DNA of 64,000 nt. Origin: Ypsolopha sequella. Taxonomy: Eukaryota; Arthropoda; Insecta; Lepidoptera; Ypsolophidae. The notes below the pieces were generated by a model, which saw only the letters and a list, made by a program, of their open reading frames with translations, did no database searches and had not been told where the DNA came from. Where the stretch lies: the NCBI GenBank assembly GCA_934047225.1, contig OW203988.1, forward strand, positions 1,054,001-1,118,000, written 5' to 3'. A program made the position numbers and the translations under genes. Shown piece by piece: positions 1-10,639 of the stretch; within the stretch, counting starts at the first letter, position 1; every line of letters starts with the position of its first letter.

Positions 1-762
1 TATGTTAAGGCTATACATTATAGTGAACGTATGTGAAGCTACTATGTTAAGGCTAAACATTATAGTAAACGTATGTGTAGCTACTATGTTAAGGCTATAC
101 ATTATAGTGAACGTATGTGTAGCTACTATGTTAAGGCTATACATTATAGTGAACGTATGTGTAGCTACTATGTTAAGGCTATACATTATAGTGAACGTAT
201 CTGTAGCTACTATGTTAAGGCTATACATTATAGTGAACGTATGTGTAGCTACTATGTTAAGGCTATACATTATAGTGAACGTATGTGTAGCTACTATGTT
301 AAGGCTATACATTATAGTAAACGTATGTGTAGCTACTATGTTAAGGCTATACATTATAGTGAACGTATGTGTAGCTACTATGTTAAGGCTATACATTATA
401 GTAAACGTATGTGTAGCTACTATGTTAAGGCTATACATTATAGTGAACGTATGTGTAGCTACTATGTTAAGGCTATACATTATAGTAAACGTATGTGTAG
501 CTACTATGTTAAGGCTATACATTATAGTAAACGTATGTGTAGCTACTATGTTAAGGCTATACATTATAGTGAACGTATGTGTAGCTACTATGTTAAGGCT
601 ATACATTGTAGTGAACGTATGTGTAGCTACTATGTTAAGGCTATACATTATAGTGAACGTATGTGTAGCTACTATGTTAAGGCTATACATTATAGTGAAC
701 GTATGTGTAGCTACTATGTTAAGGCTATACATTATAGTGAACGTATGTGTAGCTACTATGTT
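1..762. repeat. 42-bp minisatellite, about 18 copies
   Basis: Head-to-tail copies of a 42-bp unit beginning TATGTTAAGGCTATACATTA run from the window edge to about 762, so the array may extend further left. Copies differ by single substitutions, for example GTGAACG against GTAAACG. Because 42 is a multiple of three, two plus-strand frames stay open for more than 250 codons with 14-residue periodicity (MLRLYIIVNVCVAT in one frame). The period, the two simultaneous open frames and the lack of any unique N-terminal sequence argue for noncoding tandem DNA. Confidence 0.95.
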
Positions 763-935
763 ACCGCATTCATTATAGCGCAAATTAATGCACTAACTTG
801 CGCGATAAGGCGTCACGAAAGTGTAAAACTACAAAGCTAATATTCAGTTGAGGCCAATAACCACAACCAACCCTATGTTAATACAAAGTAAATAAGAAGG
901 GCTTCAAGGAAAAGCAACACATGTCCAGTGTTACA

Positions 936-1290
936 AATTAAATGTCAATCGCTTAGCGCAAAGTGCATAACTTAACTTTATTTTTCTTCTTAAGAAATAA
1001 AAATTTAAAAGCATTTTGGTCTGACCTGTGGCAATTGAAGCCATTTATAAAGAAAAAGTTTGAAATTGAAATGATCTTTTCAAAACCAACTTTAAATGCT
1101 GTTTTAACTTTGTTTGGACAAGATGACTAATTGTGCATTAAATTTCAAACTCATGCTTTACAAACCTCACTAATACTGAACTTTTGGCGTCAATTGCCAC
1201 ATACCGAAAGGTTTTTCAAATTTTAACGTTCAAAAAAGAAAAACAAAGTTAAGTTATGCACTATTTGAGCCAAGCGACTGACGTTTAACC
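936..1290. mobile_element. TIR/foldback MITE, about 350 bp
   Basis: The left end (GTCAATCGCTTAGCGCAAAG from 944, then TGCATAACTTAACTTT) is the imperfect reverse complement of the right end at about 1240-1282 (AAAGTTAAGTTATGCACTAT, then AGCGACTGAC). A second inner pair matches as well, with GGCAATTGAAG near 1031 and GTCAATTGCC near 1190. No transposase frame is present, so this is a non-autonomous inverted-repeat element. A lone end of the same family lies at 3422-3460. Confidence 0.75.
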
Positions 1291-1663
1291 TAAAATTGAA
1301 ATTTATATTATCATTGCTTACGTTGCTCAGAGCCTGTGCCTGGAGTCAATGAAATGTATTTATTATTAATATCTTCCCTTGAAAATGGTGTAAAATCCGA
1401 AACCGGTTGGGAGAAAACATAAATAAAGCGAAACTACTGTACAAGTGCTTTTAACTCAAGATATATCCGATATTACAAAATATTATCAAAGGTACCAGAG
1501 GTTTAAATAAATAAACACAAAAGTTAATAATAATAATCTAATATATAAATTAATAGTTGGAAACATAAAAAAAATTTACTAGTGCTCAATAACATTTCTT
1601 AATTATTATTTTTTTGTTTAATGTGACCAAAGCATTAGAAAAAAGCCCTTTTGATGAATAACT
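1291..1663. other. AT-rich stretch, nothing recognised
   Basis: Unique AT-rich sequence with A and T runs. I see no coding similarity, RNA gene or repeat match to the rest of the window. Confidence 0.6.
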
Positions 1664-2484
1664 TATGAAACAAAACTGCAAAATTAAGTAAGTCGAGTAC
1701 TACAGTACATAACCCTAAAACTGCATTATAAATCGGCGTTTTCAGTATTTGTTCTTTAAATTTGAAAATTTTTGAAATTTGATTTTTGGAAAATGTTGGT
1801 GTTGGAGATCGACCCCGTAACAAAAATAATCTAAAACTGACAACTTTGTCAATCCCCTGTTTATTTATTCTTGAAGATAAAAAATAAATAAAAATACATT
1901 TATACTCTAATCAGAAAGCTCTCTAGACGATGAAACCACACATGTAGGGGTAAAATTTCTGTTTTGACTCCTTTTTGATGTGTGGGGCTAGAAAAAATAT
2001 CTTTAATGAAACTCACTTGTACACTATTTCACACATTTAATTAATAGTTATACAGCCAACCAGTTTCGAATAATTAATTTATTTCAAGGGGTTTTATTTA
2101 TTTATGGTTATGTGTGGGGCTGGAAATAAATAAATAAAACCCCTTGAAAATAAATTAATTATTAGAAACCGGTTGGCTGTATAACTATTAATTAAATGTG
2201 TGAATTAGTTTACAAGTAAGTTTCATTAAAGATGCTTTCCAAGTTTCACCAAGTGCCGACAATCGCAAGTATAAATTATATTATGGAAAAAATATTACAT
2301 TTTTAATGCAATATTCGGTTTTTGGTCAACATTCTACAAAATATATCGAAATTTCAGATCTCTATCTCAATCCGTCTAAGAGCTAGATACCCGAGACATG
2401 CGGACAGACAGACAAACAGACAGACGGACAGCAGAGTGACATTAATGGGGCTCCGTTTTGCCCTTCGGGTACTTGACCCTAAAA
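1664..2484 (+). mobile_element. Dispersed repeat, copy 1, carrying a nested hairpin
   Basis: This segment is collinear with 10141-10639. Both start ACAAAACTGCAAAATTAAG, share GACCCCGTAACA and CTGACAACTTTG-like blocks, and end in a GACAGACGGACAGC block followed by a CCTAAAAA end. Copy 1 is longer because a hairpin (1999-2233) lies inside it. The terminal block matches a repeat end I know to be widespread in Lepidoptera, and similar blocks occur at 46497-46553 and 54540-54650. No protein is encoded. The exact superfamily is unknown to me. Confidence 0.65.
1999..2233. mobile_element. Foldback insertion with about 105-bp arms
   Basis: The arm at 1999-2104 (ATCTTTAATGAAACT... to TTTTATTTATTTA) is the near-perfect reverse complement of 2122-2233, with a loop of about 17 bp. 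The loop carries TGTGTGGGGCTGG, a near copy of the sequence just left of the element (TGTGTGGGGCTAG at 1979-1991), so the flank appears duplicated. The hairpin interrupts dispersed repeat copy 1 and is absent from copy 2. Confidence 0.75.
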
Positions 2485-3421
2485 ATGAGTGTTAAAAGTA
2501 GATCCTGACGGTAGATCTCAACTCATGCCCCCGTGTAGCACACTGACAGTCGAGAAGGAATGAACCAATCGAGCGAGTAACAGCTCGAGCCTGCTCACCC
2601 AACCGACACTCATGAAATATGTATCTCCAAGTAAACCAGAGTATCGCAGGGCGATATGCTAATTCCCAACTTCTTTCAGAGAAACATCGGTATGGAATAC
2701 CCGAGCAATGGGCTCGATAATTTGTAAGCTGATTCAGACGTGTTCCGATACACAAATTTTCGGATTGAGGACGGTTTGATCAGCAATGCGGTAAAGCGTC
2801 TCAATTTGTTGTTTGCGAAATATTTTCGTTTTGGATGGGTTTGTGGATATTAGAGTTCGGCTGATAAAGAGCATCTTCTTGTTTTTTGAGTATCGTCTCT
2901 TATTTTGTCTTTAAATACTGTTTTTCGAAATACATTGTGATGGCATCTACAAATTTGCCACAATGTTGGTCAATTGACCAGTGTAAAAATATTGGTAATA
3001 TTTTAATTAAAAAAATAAATGCGGTGAAACTATTGTTATTTTTAAATTTAATAGATTTCTGGCGTGCTTTATATGAGTTTAACTATTATCCAATGTTTTA
3101 TGATCAAATTTAAAGTATTTAGACTCGTTATCCCATTAAGTGACGATTGTTATTAGATATGTTTTAATTTCGGTTGATTAAAATTTGATTAAATATGAAT
3201 AGTCAGATAATTAAATATTCGTTTTTTGAGATGGTGGCGTCTTTTACAACACGAGCCGTTATAGTTTCTGGTTAACACAATGTGGTAGATCCCTCTCACG
3301 ATTAATCAAAATTTACAGCAACAAAATAATTTATTAGCTCAGTTCAGTAGAACATTGTAATTACTTCAGCAATTACATTCGATTTTAAAAATATTGCAGT
3401 CAACAAGTTAACAAATTTTTG
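2485..3421. other. Unassigned sequence
   Basis: Moderately complex sequence at 2490-2830 is followed by AT-rich DNA. An 87-codon minus frame (2492-2755) has no recognisable motif and no repeat partner here. I can support no gene. Confidence 0.5.
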
Positions 3422-3460
3422 TGATGCACTTTGCGCTAAGCGACTGACTTTTGACCTTAA
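3422..3460. repeat. Solo end of the 936-1290 MITE family
   Basis: TGCACTTTGCGCTAAGCGAC followed by TGAC is the reverse complement of the left end of the element at 936-1290, so this is a fragment or one end of a decayed copy. The partner end was not found within a few hundred bases. Confidence 0.6.
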
Positions 3461-3896
3461 CGTAATGAGAAACCTGGTGATGCAGTTCGAAACTGATGAT
3501 TCAGTACCTATCATGGAACAATGATAATATAGTTGATGCATTTCATGAATATTGTGTTTTCGTTTTCAGGTTTTGCTATTCTCAAGAAGTCAAAAAATTC
3601 AAGCTTTTATTTTTGATACCCATTCAAACAGACAGCGTATAGTTTAATATCACAGCCGGATTGTGAAATACCCGCCTTTTTCTAATTAATCGAAACAGAA
3701 CACATCAATTGAAACTTTACTCAATAGTTATTCAACAAAACCTTATTACCTACGTATCGTGTATGCTGCCATTGCAAAGTTTCTGTTGGTTCCTGTAAAT
3801 TAGATTTTTTTTTTCAATTAAAAATCTACAATACCTTTGAATATAAAAGTAGACATTAAAAAATCGAGAAAAAGTATACTTACCTTACGTAAAAAA
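3461..3896. other. AT-rich stretch, nothing recognised
   Basis: No coding similarity or repeat structure was seen between the solo MITE end and the retroelement fragment that follows. Confidence 0.5.
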
Positions 3897-4090
3897 AAAT
3901 TGAAACAAAGTCGCTGCCGTCACTCGTAAGGGTAACCAACAGGCTGGTGGCCTTGCCTTACTGAATCGCGAGACTTAATTTCTGCCCAAAATAGGATCCA
4001 GCCCTTGGATCCTCGAATTTAAGCATCGACCAGGCGCGACGACATCTCCAGCGTCGCGCTTCTGACCCCCACGGCCCGAGGGTTTGAACA
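3897..4090 (-). pseudogene. Retroelement C-terminal fragment (RPD family)
   Basis: Read on the minus strand, this encodes pieces resembling the C-terminal end of the frame at 42945-43358: T-L-G-P-W-G-S-E-A-R-R, then D-P-R-A-G-S-Y-F-G-Q, then L-S-L-A-I. The copy is short and contains frame breaks. The nucleotide match covers the GTCGCTGCCGTC, GGCTGG.GGC.TTGCC and CCCCACGGCCC blocks shared with 42897-43075. It is a 5'-truncated relic, probably of a non-LTR retroelement. The family assignment is inferred. Confidence 0.6.
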
Positions 4091-5293
4091 ATATGGTAAT
4101 GGTTTATTCAATGCAAAAAAATATAAGAAGCCAGCTGGATTGAGTTTACCTTTGTGCAAAAGGTATTTATTTTCTTAAATAAATTTTGCAATTTGTTGCT
4201 AGCTTAACCGTTTTTAAAAGGTAACTATTTGTTTTGATTTTGGCGAAATCCCAGCTGCATCTTCGTCGCGTCGCGGACTTGTCGGCTGGAATACAATCGG
4301 ACTTTAGGTCCCAAATTAACAACATGCCAAATTTCAGATCAGCTCTGTCATTTATAAGTTTTGTTGCAAAGAGACAGAAAAATCACTGATAGTAAGTAAA
4401 ATTAAGAAAGCAATGTTTTGTAACACTTTTCATAATATTTGTTATATTATTTATTATATTATACTATTTGCGACTAGTTGTATCTATTTTATAACATCGT
4501 CAGGCAACATAAAGTTGGTAAATGAACAGTTAAACTGGATATTACAAACTAAAAGTCACACCTTACAGAATAAATTAAATATATTTCTATATATCGGTAC
4601 CTAAATTTATTCGGAAAATTAGTAGAGCATATTATTTTAAATTTTACCTGCACAGGTATAATTTTAACAAAAATTGTAACAAAATCTATTGTGTATTTCA
4701 GTTCAAATACCAGTTCATTTCGCCCTAAGGTCGATACGTTAACGGTGAGTAAACAATTGAACTTCTCCACGAACAGTAATCCCTTCCTACGCATTCCCGA
4801 GCTAATTCACATCAGAAAAATATTATTACATATAATTCAGCGAGAAAAGCGAGAAAAAGTTGGCGAAATAAGGGTGTATTCAAATGAACCCTCCACTCTC
4901 CCCGGATGAAGCCTCCACTCTCCCGGGATGAAACACAAACTGACGGCGGAAGGGAAAAAACAATGATAATATTACAAACTTATTTACGCGGCCGAAGTAA
5001 ATTCAGGAAAATTGTGCGTACGAATGTAACCTTGAATATTTACGGGACGCAACTCCCGGAAGGGGTTGGCTGTGCCTGTGTTGAAATATGTATATAGAAA
5101 AACGTTCTCGGGATATGACGAGTGTATATAATTTTTCTCTGTCTTTCTTTCAAGACTTCCAGATAGAGAAGTTTGGTAGAGACGTGACAGGAAGTTGATG
5201 GATTTATTTTTACAAATAAACTAACCTGTTCTACTTGGAGTTGTTTGTCATTCAAATATATCCACTTGATCACAGGTTGCTACTGCTTTCGTC
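4091..5293. other. AT-rich stretch with one short duplication
   Basis: No gene or transposon was recognised. At 4886-4931 a CCTCCACTCTCCC(C/G)GGATGAA block of about 21 bp is tandemly duplicated. Confidence 0.5.
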
Positions 5294-6346
5294 TTAAGGT
5301 GGTTGCGTCAGTTTCCGTTCCCAAACGGACCACTCATTATTGTTTCCATCATTTTTGAATAAAAAGTAATACTGAGATTTATGGCATTACGCGACAATAA
5401 TTTGATGTTAATTAAGCTTTTCTAGAAAAGTTTTGTTATTTTATATATTAATAAATAACCTAAATATACCTCTAATATACCACACAATGCAATTTTTACA
5501 TATTTTGGAACAAAGCGAGCGAACCTTAGTGGTAGATAAATATGCCAATGCATACTTCATGTTTAACATTTTTTTGTTTAACATTGACAGCTTTATTTTT
5601 TTATGAAGTAAACATGTGTGTCACATAATAATAGTTTATGCTACAAGGGCGAAAAGGAATAAATGACGAGGACGATTTAAAACACGAGCGTAGCAAGTGT
5701 TTTAAACGTAACCGAGTTATTTATTGCTCTTACGCCCGTGTATCATACAACGTTTTTCAATGCATAGTGTGAGGAAATAAAACAAATATAATCTTGTGAA
5801 CTTTAAATTATGATTGGCTCAAAAGGACTGTATCCAGAGCCATTAAATAGTGGAAAAAAAAGTATAACATTTATGGTACACAGGAAAGGCTGCAGTTTAG
5901 CCAACCATTGTAAATAAGTAAAAAAAAATAATAATAATAAAGCCCTAGGGCAAAATAATCGACTTTCTGTTCAGTTTTGATGCATAAAAAGTGGGCCTTT
6001 GCGAGCACTTGCATTGAAAAAACAAATTGACATTATTATGTTACTAAAAGACCAGTAAAATGTATGATCAAATTTGGCGCTTGGAGGTTCAAAAAACAAA
6101 GAGGATGATCCTGCACAACAAATTGAAAGCGTATTTATTGTTGTTGTGCAGAATCATTCACAAAGTGATGTATTATAGAACACAATATTATTATTATTAT
6201 TATTACAACAATACTAAAAAAGCCAAATTGACATTAAACTATTGTCTCGTAGTGCCATAGATCACATTTATTTAATGCTTTTTATTAAAAAATAAGAAAA
6301 ACAATAATACCTTGTGAGTTTGGGAACAAGCCCCGACGCAACCAGA
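5294..6346. mobile_element. TIR element of about 1.05 kb, non-autonomous
   Basis: The left end GGTGGTTGCGTCAGTTTCCG, then TTCCCAAAC, is matched inverted by GTTTGGGAAC.AG..CCGACGCAACCA at about 6317-6345. The similarity extends inward through an ACAATAATA block. The interior holds two further inverted repeats. One is at about 5637-5760, centred on AAACACGAGCGTAGCAAGTG and flanked by GGGCG..A...AATAAAT arms. The other is at 6103-6163, CCTGCACAACAA against TTGTTGTGCAG. There is no transposase frame. It looks like a non-autonomous DNA transposon with nested hairpins; the superfamily is unknown. Confidence 0.6.
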
Positions 6347-6500
6347 TAAAGTTAATTTCACTATGTTAATTTCAAATTTTATCCTGTAATACTATTCAGT
6401 AATAGCGACCAACCAAATATGCTTTATTTATTAACTTACGTTTTACAGAACTAACTTAATTAAGATTTTTATCAAAGAAAATGTTAACAAATCATTAACC

Positions 6501-6664
6501 TGGGGCTCTACCGCGTAATTCTCATTTGTATCAACTTCAAGCAAATGCATGCGAAATTCAACGCGTGCAAAAGAGATGGCATGTTAGGCGGGCGTCGTCG
6601 CACGCACGACAAATTACAATCTCAAGTTGATGTTGATGAAAATGAGAATTACGCGGTAGACCCA
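6501..6664. mobile_element. MITE, about 163 bp, with about 40-bp TIRs
   Basis: The left terminus TGGGGCTCTACCGCGTAATT, then CTCATTTGTATCAAC, is repeated inverted at 6621-6664 (GTTGATGAAAATGAG, then AATTACGCGGTAGACCCA). The roughly 80-bp interior contains GGCGGGCGTCGTCGCACGCA and no ORF. It is a classic short TIR element. Confidence 0.8.
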
Positions 6665-6842
6665 CTGTATAACAATCAGGCAACTTTATCATAGTTCAAA
6701 ATTATGAAAACACGTACTTCGTAATTCAAATATTTCATTATTGGTATTGTTTATTGACAAGCTGATTTAATTCGGATCTACTTCAGATGTAATCTTATTG
6801 TAATTTTTGTATGAATAGATAAATAAATAAATAAATAAATTG

Positions 6843-6908
6843 TTTGTGTTACACGAACAATTAATCAAAATTAATAATTATATTGATTAATTGTTCGTGT
6901 AACACAAA
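6843..6908. repeat. Perfect 26-bp-arm hairpin
   Basis: TTTGTGTTACACGAACAATT plus AATCAA (6843-6868) is an exact reverse complement of 6883-6908, separated by a 14-bp AT-rich loop. It could be a palindromic mobile-element core or a small foldback RNA. Nothing else supports a function. Confidence 0.85.
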
Positions 6909-7339
6909 TGTAACATTTTAATTTTATTTAATTTTCATATTACTCGTATTATAAAAGTTAAGTAATTCTAATTTTCGTCTTTTAACCGTGCATGTTGCGT
7001 GTATAGTTACGTTTTGGAAAGCAACCTTGTTCAAATGGTTGTTATATTATTTAAGAAATTTGGCTGTAATCTTTTGTACATACTTTATAAATAAAACAAA
7101 ATATAAGCATCCTTTAAAAAAAGAAAAATATATTTTGTACCCGTACAAGAGATGTGTGTAAAAAGCTGCTTAAAACTTTAGCTTTACGTGAGCGATACAA
7201 GAACTGGCGGCGCACCGCAAAGTGTCTATCTCCGTACAAGCTCATTTTCCCGTCGGACTTTCCTTTTTTGTGTGTCGCACACAGTGGAGACAATCAACAA
7301 GGAAATTACACACGTAACGTTAAAAAAATCGCGGGAAAT
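6909..7339. other. AT-rich left flank of the 44-bp minisatellite
   Basis: No conserved coding sequence was recognised. The minus-strand open frame that spans the adjacent array ends at 7226 within this stretch. Confidence 0.5.
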
Positions 7340-8566
7340 AACAAGACCGTCTGTGTAGTCCGGGCACGTCCGCCGACCATGGAGGTAGGAGAGTCTTATA
7401 GTACAGGGCTTGTCCACCAACCATGGAAGTTGGAGTGTTTGGTAGTGCTGGGCACGTCCGCCGACTATGGAGGTAGAAGTGTCTTGTAGTGCCGGGCACG
7501 TCCACCGACCATGGAGGTAGGAGTGTCTTGTAGTGCAGGGCTCGTCCACCAACCATGGAAGTTGGAGTGTTTGGTAGTGCTGGACACGTCCGCCGACTAT
7601 GGAGGTAGAAGTGTCTTGTAGTGCCGGGCACGTCCACCGACCGTGGAGGTAGGAGTGTCTTGTAGTGCAGGGCTCATCCACCAACCATGGAAGTTGGAGT
7701 GTTTGGTAGTGCCGGGCACGTCCGCCGACTATGGAGGTAGAAGTGTCTTGTAGTGCCGGGCACGTCCACCGACCATGGAGGTAGGAGTGTCTTGTAGTGC
7801 AGGGCTCGTCCACCAACCATGGAAGTTGGAGTGTTTGGTAGTGCTGGACACGTCCGCCGACTATGGAGGTAGAAGTGTCTTGTAGTGCCGGGCACGTCCA
7901 CTGACCATGGAGGTAGGAGTGTCTTGTAGTGCAGGGCTCGTCCACCAACCATGGAAGTTGGAGTGTTTGGTAGTGCCGGGCACGTCCACCAACTATGGAG
8001 GTAGGAGTGTCATGTAGTGCCGGGCACGTCCACCGACCATGGAGGTAGGAGTGTCTTGTAGTGCAGGGCTCGTCCACCAACCATGGAAGTTGGAGTGTTT
8101 GGTAGTGCCGGGCACGTCCACCGACTATGGAGGTAGGAGTGTCTTGTAGTGCAGGGCTCGTCCACCAACCATGGAAGTTGGAGTGTTTGGTAGTGCCGGG
8201 CACGTCCACCGACCATGGAGGTAGGAGTGTCTTGTAGTGCCAGGTACGTCCACCGACCATGGATGTAAGAGAGTCTTGTAGTGCCGGGCACGTCCACCAA
8301 CCATGGAAGTTGTAGTGTTTGGTAGTACCGGGCTCGTCCGCCGACCATGGAGGTAGGAGTGTGAGAATCTTGTAGTGCCAGGAACGTACGCCAACCGTGG
8401 AGGTAGGAGTATTTTGTAATGCCGGGCACCAACGCCGGCCATGGAGATACGAATGTCTTGTGGTTAAGGCGGGCGGACTTTGTGAGGTTTGAATTTTTTT
8501 ATTTGCGCCTATATCGAAATTTCGTGCAAATAAAATAAGTAAACTAACAAACGTTAAATTAAACAT
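7226..8566 (-). CDS. 446-codon ORF made almost wholly of minisatellite
   Basis: An ATG-initiated minus-strand frame of 446 codons crosses the whole 44-bp array. The first 23 or so residues are unique and hydrophobic (MFNLTFVSLLILFARNFDIG), resembling a signal peptide. Residues from about 35 to 405 are a 44-residue repeat with recurring TRHSYLHGRW and CPALPNTPTSMVGG-type blocks. The tail is unique and basic. I recognise no family. All three frames on this strand are relatively free of stops within the monomer, so an open frame here is weak evidence for a gene. It is most likely a chance ORF, with a small possibility of a repetitive secreted protein. Confidence 0.15.
   Translation of the reverse strand: MFNLTFVSLLILFARNFDIGANKKIQTSQSPPALTTRHSYLHGRRWCPALQNTPTSTVGVRSWHYKILTLLPPWSADEPGTTKHYNFHGWWTCPALQDSLTSMVGGRTWHYKTLLPPWSVDVPGTTKHSNFHGWWTSPALQDTPTSIVGGRARHYQTLQLPWLVDEPCTTRHSYLHGRWTCPALHDTPTSIVGGRARHYQTLQLPWLVDEPCTTRHSYLHGQWTCPALQDTSTSIVGGRVQHYQTLQLPWLVDEPCTTRHSYLHGRWTCPALQDTSTSIVGGRARHYQTLQLPWLVDEPCTTRHSYLHGRWTCPALQDTSTSIVGGRVQHYQTLQLPWLVDEPCTTRHSYLHGRWTCPALQDTSTSIVGGRAQHYQTLQLPWLVDKPCTIRLSYLHGRRTCPDYTDGLVISRDFFNVTCVISLLIVSTVCDTQKRKVRRENELVRR
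7355..8466. repeat. 44-bp minisatellite with 132-bp higher-order unit
   Basis: About 25 monomers of 44 bp (core GTGCCGGGCACGTCCACCGA then CCATGGAGGTAGGAGTGTC) fall into three monomer types in the order A-B-C. The diagnostic GACTATGGAGGTAGAAG monomer recurs at about 7462, 7594, 7726 and 7858, exactly 132 bp apart. Since 132 is a multiple of three, minus-strand frames remain open through the array. Monomers diverge toward the right end (8340-8466), the usual pattern for an expanding array with older edges. Confidence 0.92.
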
Positions 8567-8735
8567 GTTTCAAGTAAAACCTCAATTTGACTGATCTGAA
8601 CGTATTTATTTTAGTTTACGTCAGCTGTCAGATCAACGCCAGGTGCACTAATCTCTTCAGAACCTGTTTACCGCTATTTGTAAAGTCACTTAGCGTAAGG
8701 ATTTTAGTAAACTTTGGTCTGATTTTTCCAATTTA

Positions 8736-9935
8736 CCATGTTACCTATTCAAGCTCGTGTTGGCATGTACCCGATGAAATGGAAGCTCTCTCGTGTTACC
8801 CTAATCCCTAAGACCTCTGATCACTCTCACGTAGAATTTTACCGACCTATCGCAATTTTTGTTCCCCGGCGAAAGTTTTCGAGTCTTTGTTGTATTAGAA
8901 ATTATGCCCTCAGATTCAGCTGTACTTGTCTGATTCACAGCACGGATTTAGGAGTCATGGCTCAACCAACAAAAATCTGCAGACACTTGTTGACGTTATA
9001 TCCGACATTTGGAAAGTAGCACCCAAGTAGACGTAGTATACCTTGATTAAATAAAAAGCGTTCGATCGTGTTGATAATGACGTCCTACTTAGGAAGTTAT
9101 GTACCATTGCTTTTGCACCAAGACTACTCAGTCCGTTTGCCCAACTATCTCCTAGACCGTCAGAAGTATGTCAAGTATGGCTGTTACACCTCAAAATCTT
9201 AAAATACAAGATCAGGAGTGAGTCAAGTTTCTATCCTAGGCCCCCTTCTTTTTGTGGTAATGATCAATAACATAGAGGCCATTCTTAAGCACACTTCCTG
9301 CCTTCTGTACGCAGATGACCTCAAATGAATAGTCAACGTTAACTAGATGGCTGACTGTGGCCTATTACAGAAGGATTTGGATGCTGTTTACCAATGAAGT
9401 GTACAGAACAAACCGCACTTTAACGCTAGCAAATGCTGTTATGTGTCTTTCACGAGAGTGATCCAGACCTATGAAGCAACTTACACGCTAGGGTCCAGAA
9501 CTAATGCCCGTGTCAATTGTATCAAAGACTTGGTGTTACTTTTGACATGCGTCTTACATTCCAAGAGCACGTATAGTTGCTCTAAAAGACTAGCTTTTGT
9601 TTTGTGAAACGCCAGAGCTTTTAAAAATCTCAAGGCGTTAAAACTTCTCTACACATCTCTTGTCAGAAGCAAGATCGAAATCGGAGCCGTTTTCTGGAGT
9701 CCTCATCATGTGCTTTTGCTCGAGAAAGTGCAGAAAGCGTTCCTCCGTTTTCTGTACAAAAAGAAATATGGTTACTATCCCTTTATGTACCTGACGAAGT
9801 ACCTAGTTGGTTTGCTGGGGTATAACTCGTTGGAAGTTCAACGAGACTGTGAGCAACTTGTCACAGCCTGTCGCATATTGCGCGGTGAATCAGACTGTCT
9901 ACAACTCACCAGTCAATGTTTTATTTTACTTTAGT
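8736..9935 (+). pseudogene. Decayed LINE reverse transcriptase (LINE A-like)
   Basis: Three plus-strand frames give ordered fragments of a Jockey/CR1-type reverse transcriptase. WKLSRVTLIPK...YRPIAI lies near 8778-8860, KAFDRVDN near 9055-9080, SGV.Q.SILGP near 9210-9245, and LLYADDLK, the catalytic A-D-D motif, near 9300-9328. A longer open piece follows at about 9650-9895 (LLYTSLVRSKIE ... LLEKVQKAFLRFLYKKKYG). Frameshifts and stops separate the blocks, and endonuclease and 5' sequence are missing. The C-terminal block resembles LINE A at 29611-29871. The sequence ends in an AAATAAATAAATAATAATAA-type tail near 9950. Confidence 0.8.
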
Positions 9936-10140
9936 TTTGTTTTACTTTTTAAATAAATAAATAATAATAATTATTATAAATATCTCTTCCTTCTCTTTGA
10001 CACATAGATAACACGCATTACCTCTTTAATTTGACATAAACATAAAAAAACTCGAGCCGTGAGGGTTCCATTTTATTTAAATAAGTTAATATACTTAAAT
10101 AATTTAAATAGAAATTACAAACTTATAAACCTACAAATTC

Positions 10141-10639
10141 TATGCAACAAAACTGCAAAATTAAGTTAGTTGAGTATTCGGGGACATAACCCTATAGCTA
10201 CATTATACAGCGTAATTTTCAGTATTTGTTGTTTTAAGATAGCGTAAGGTACATAATATATATTAATTACAAATTCCTAACTGCTTTGGTCTTTAAGATA
10301 GACCCCGTAACATAAATGGTCTAAAAATGACAACTTTGATAGCCATCCATTTCTGTAATAAAAAAAATCAATAAGCTCTAGACAATCAAATGACACCCCA
10401 TATGCTAGGGTATAAAAAGGTTCTTTTGGCTTTATGAGGAGGCTCCCATGAAAAATAATTCAATTAATTACATTTCGAATTCAATATTGGGTTTTGGGTC
10501 AACATTTCTCAAAACCTCATTCCGTTTAAGAGCTAGAGACCCGTGACATACGGACCATAAGACTGACAAACAGACAGACGGACAGCGAAGTGACATAAAT
10601 AGGACTCCGTTTTGCCCTTTGTGTACAGAAACCTAAAAA
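10141..10639 (+). mobile_element. Dispersed repeat, copy 2
   Basis: Collinear with 1664-2484 but without the hairpin insertion. It starts ACAAAACTGCAAAATTAAG and ends with a GACAGACGGACAGCGAAGTG block and GTACAGAAACCTAAAAA. No protein is encoded. The AT-rich bases from 9936 to 10140 between the LINE relic and this copy hold nothing else. Confidence 0.65.

Noticed and set aside
2..840. Two 255-258-codon ORFs
   Set aside because: Both are translations of the 42-bp repeat in different frames, with no unique protein sequence.
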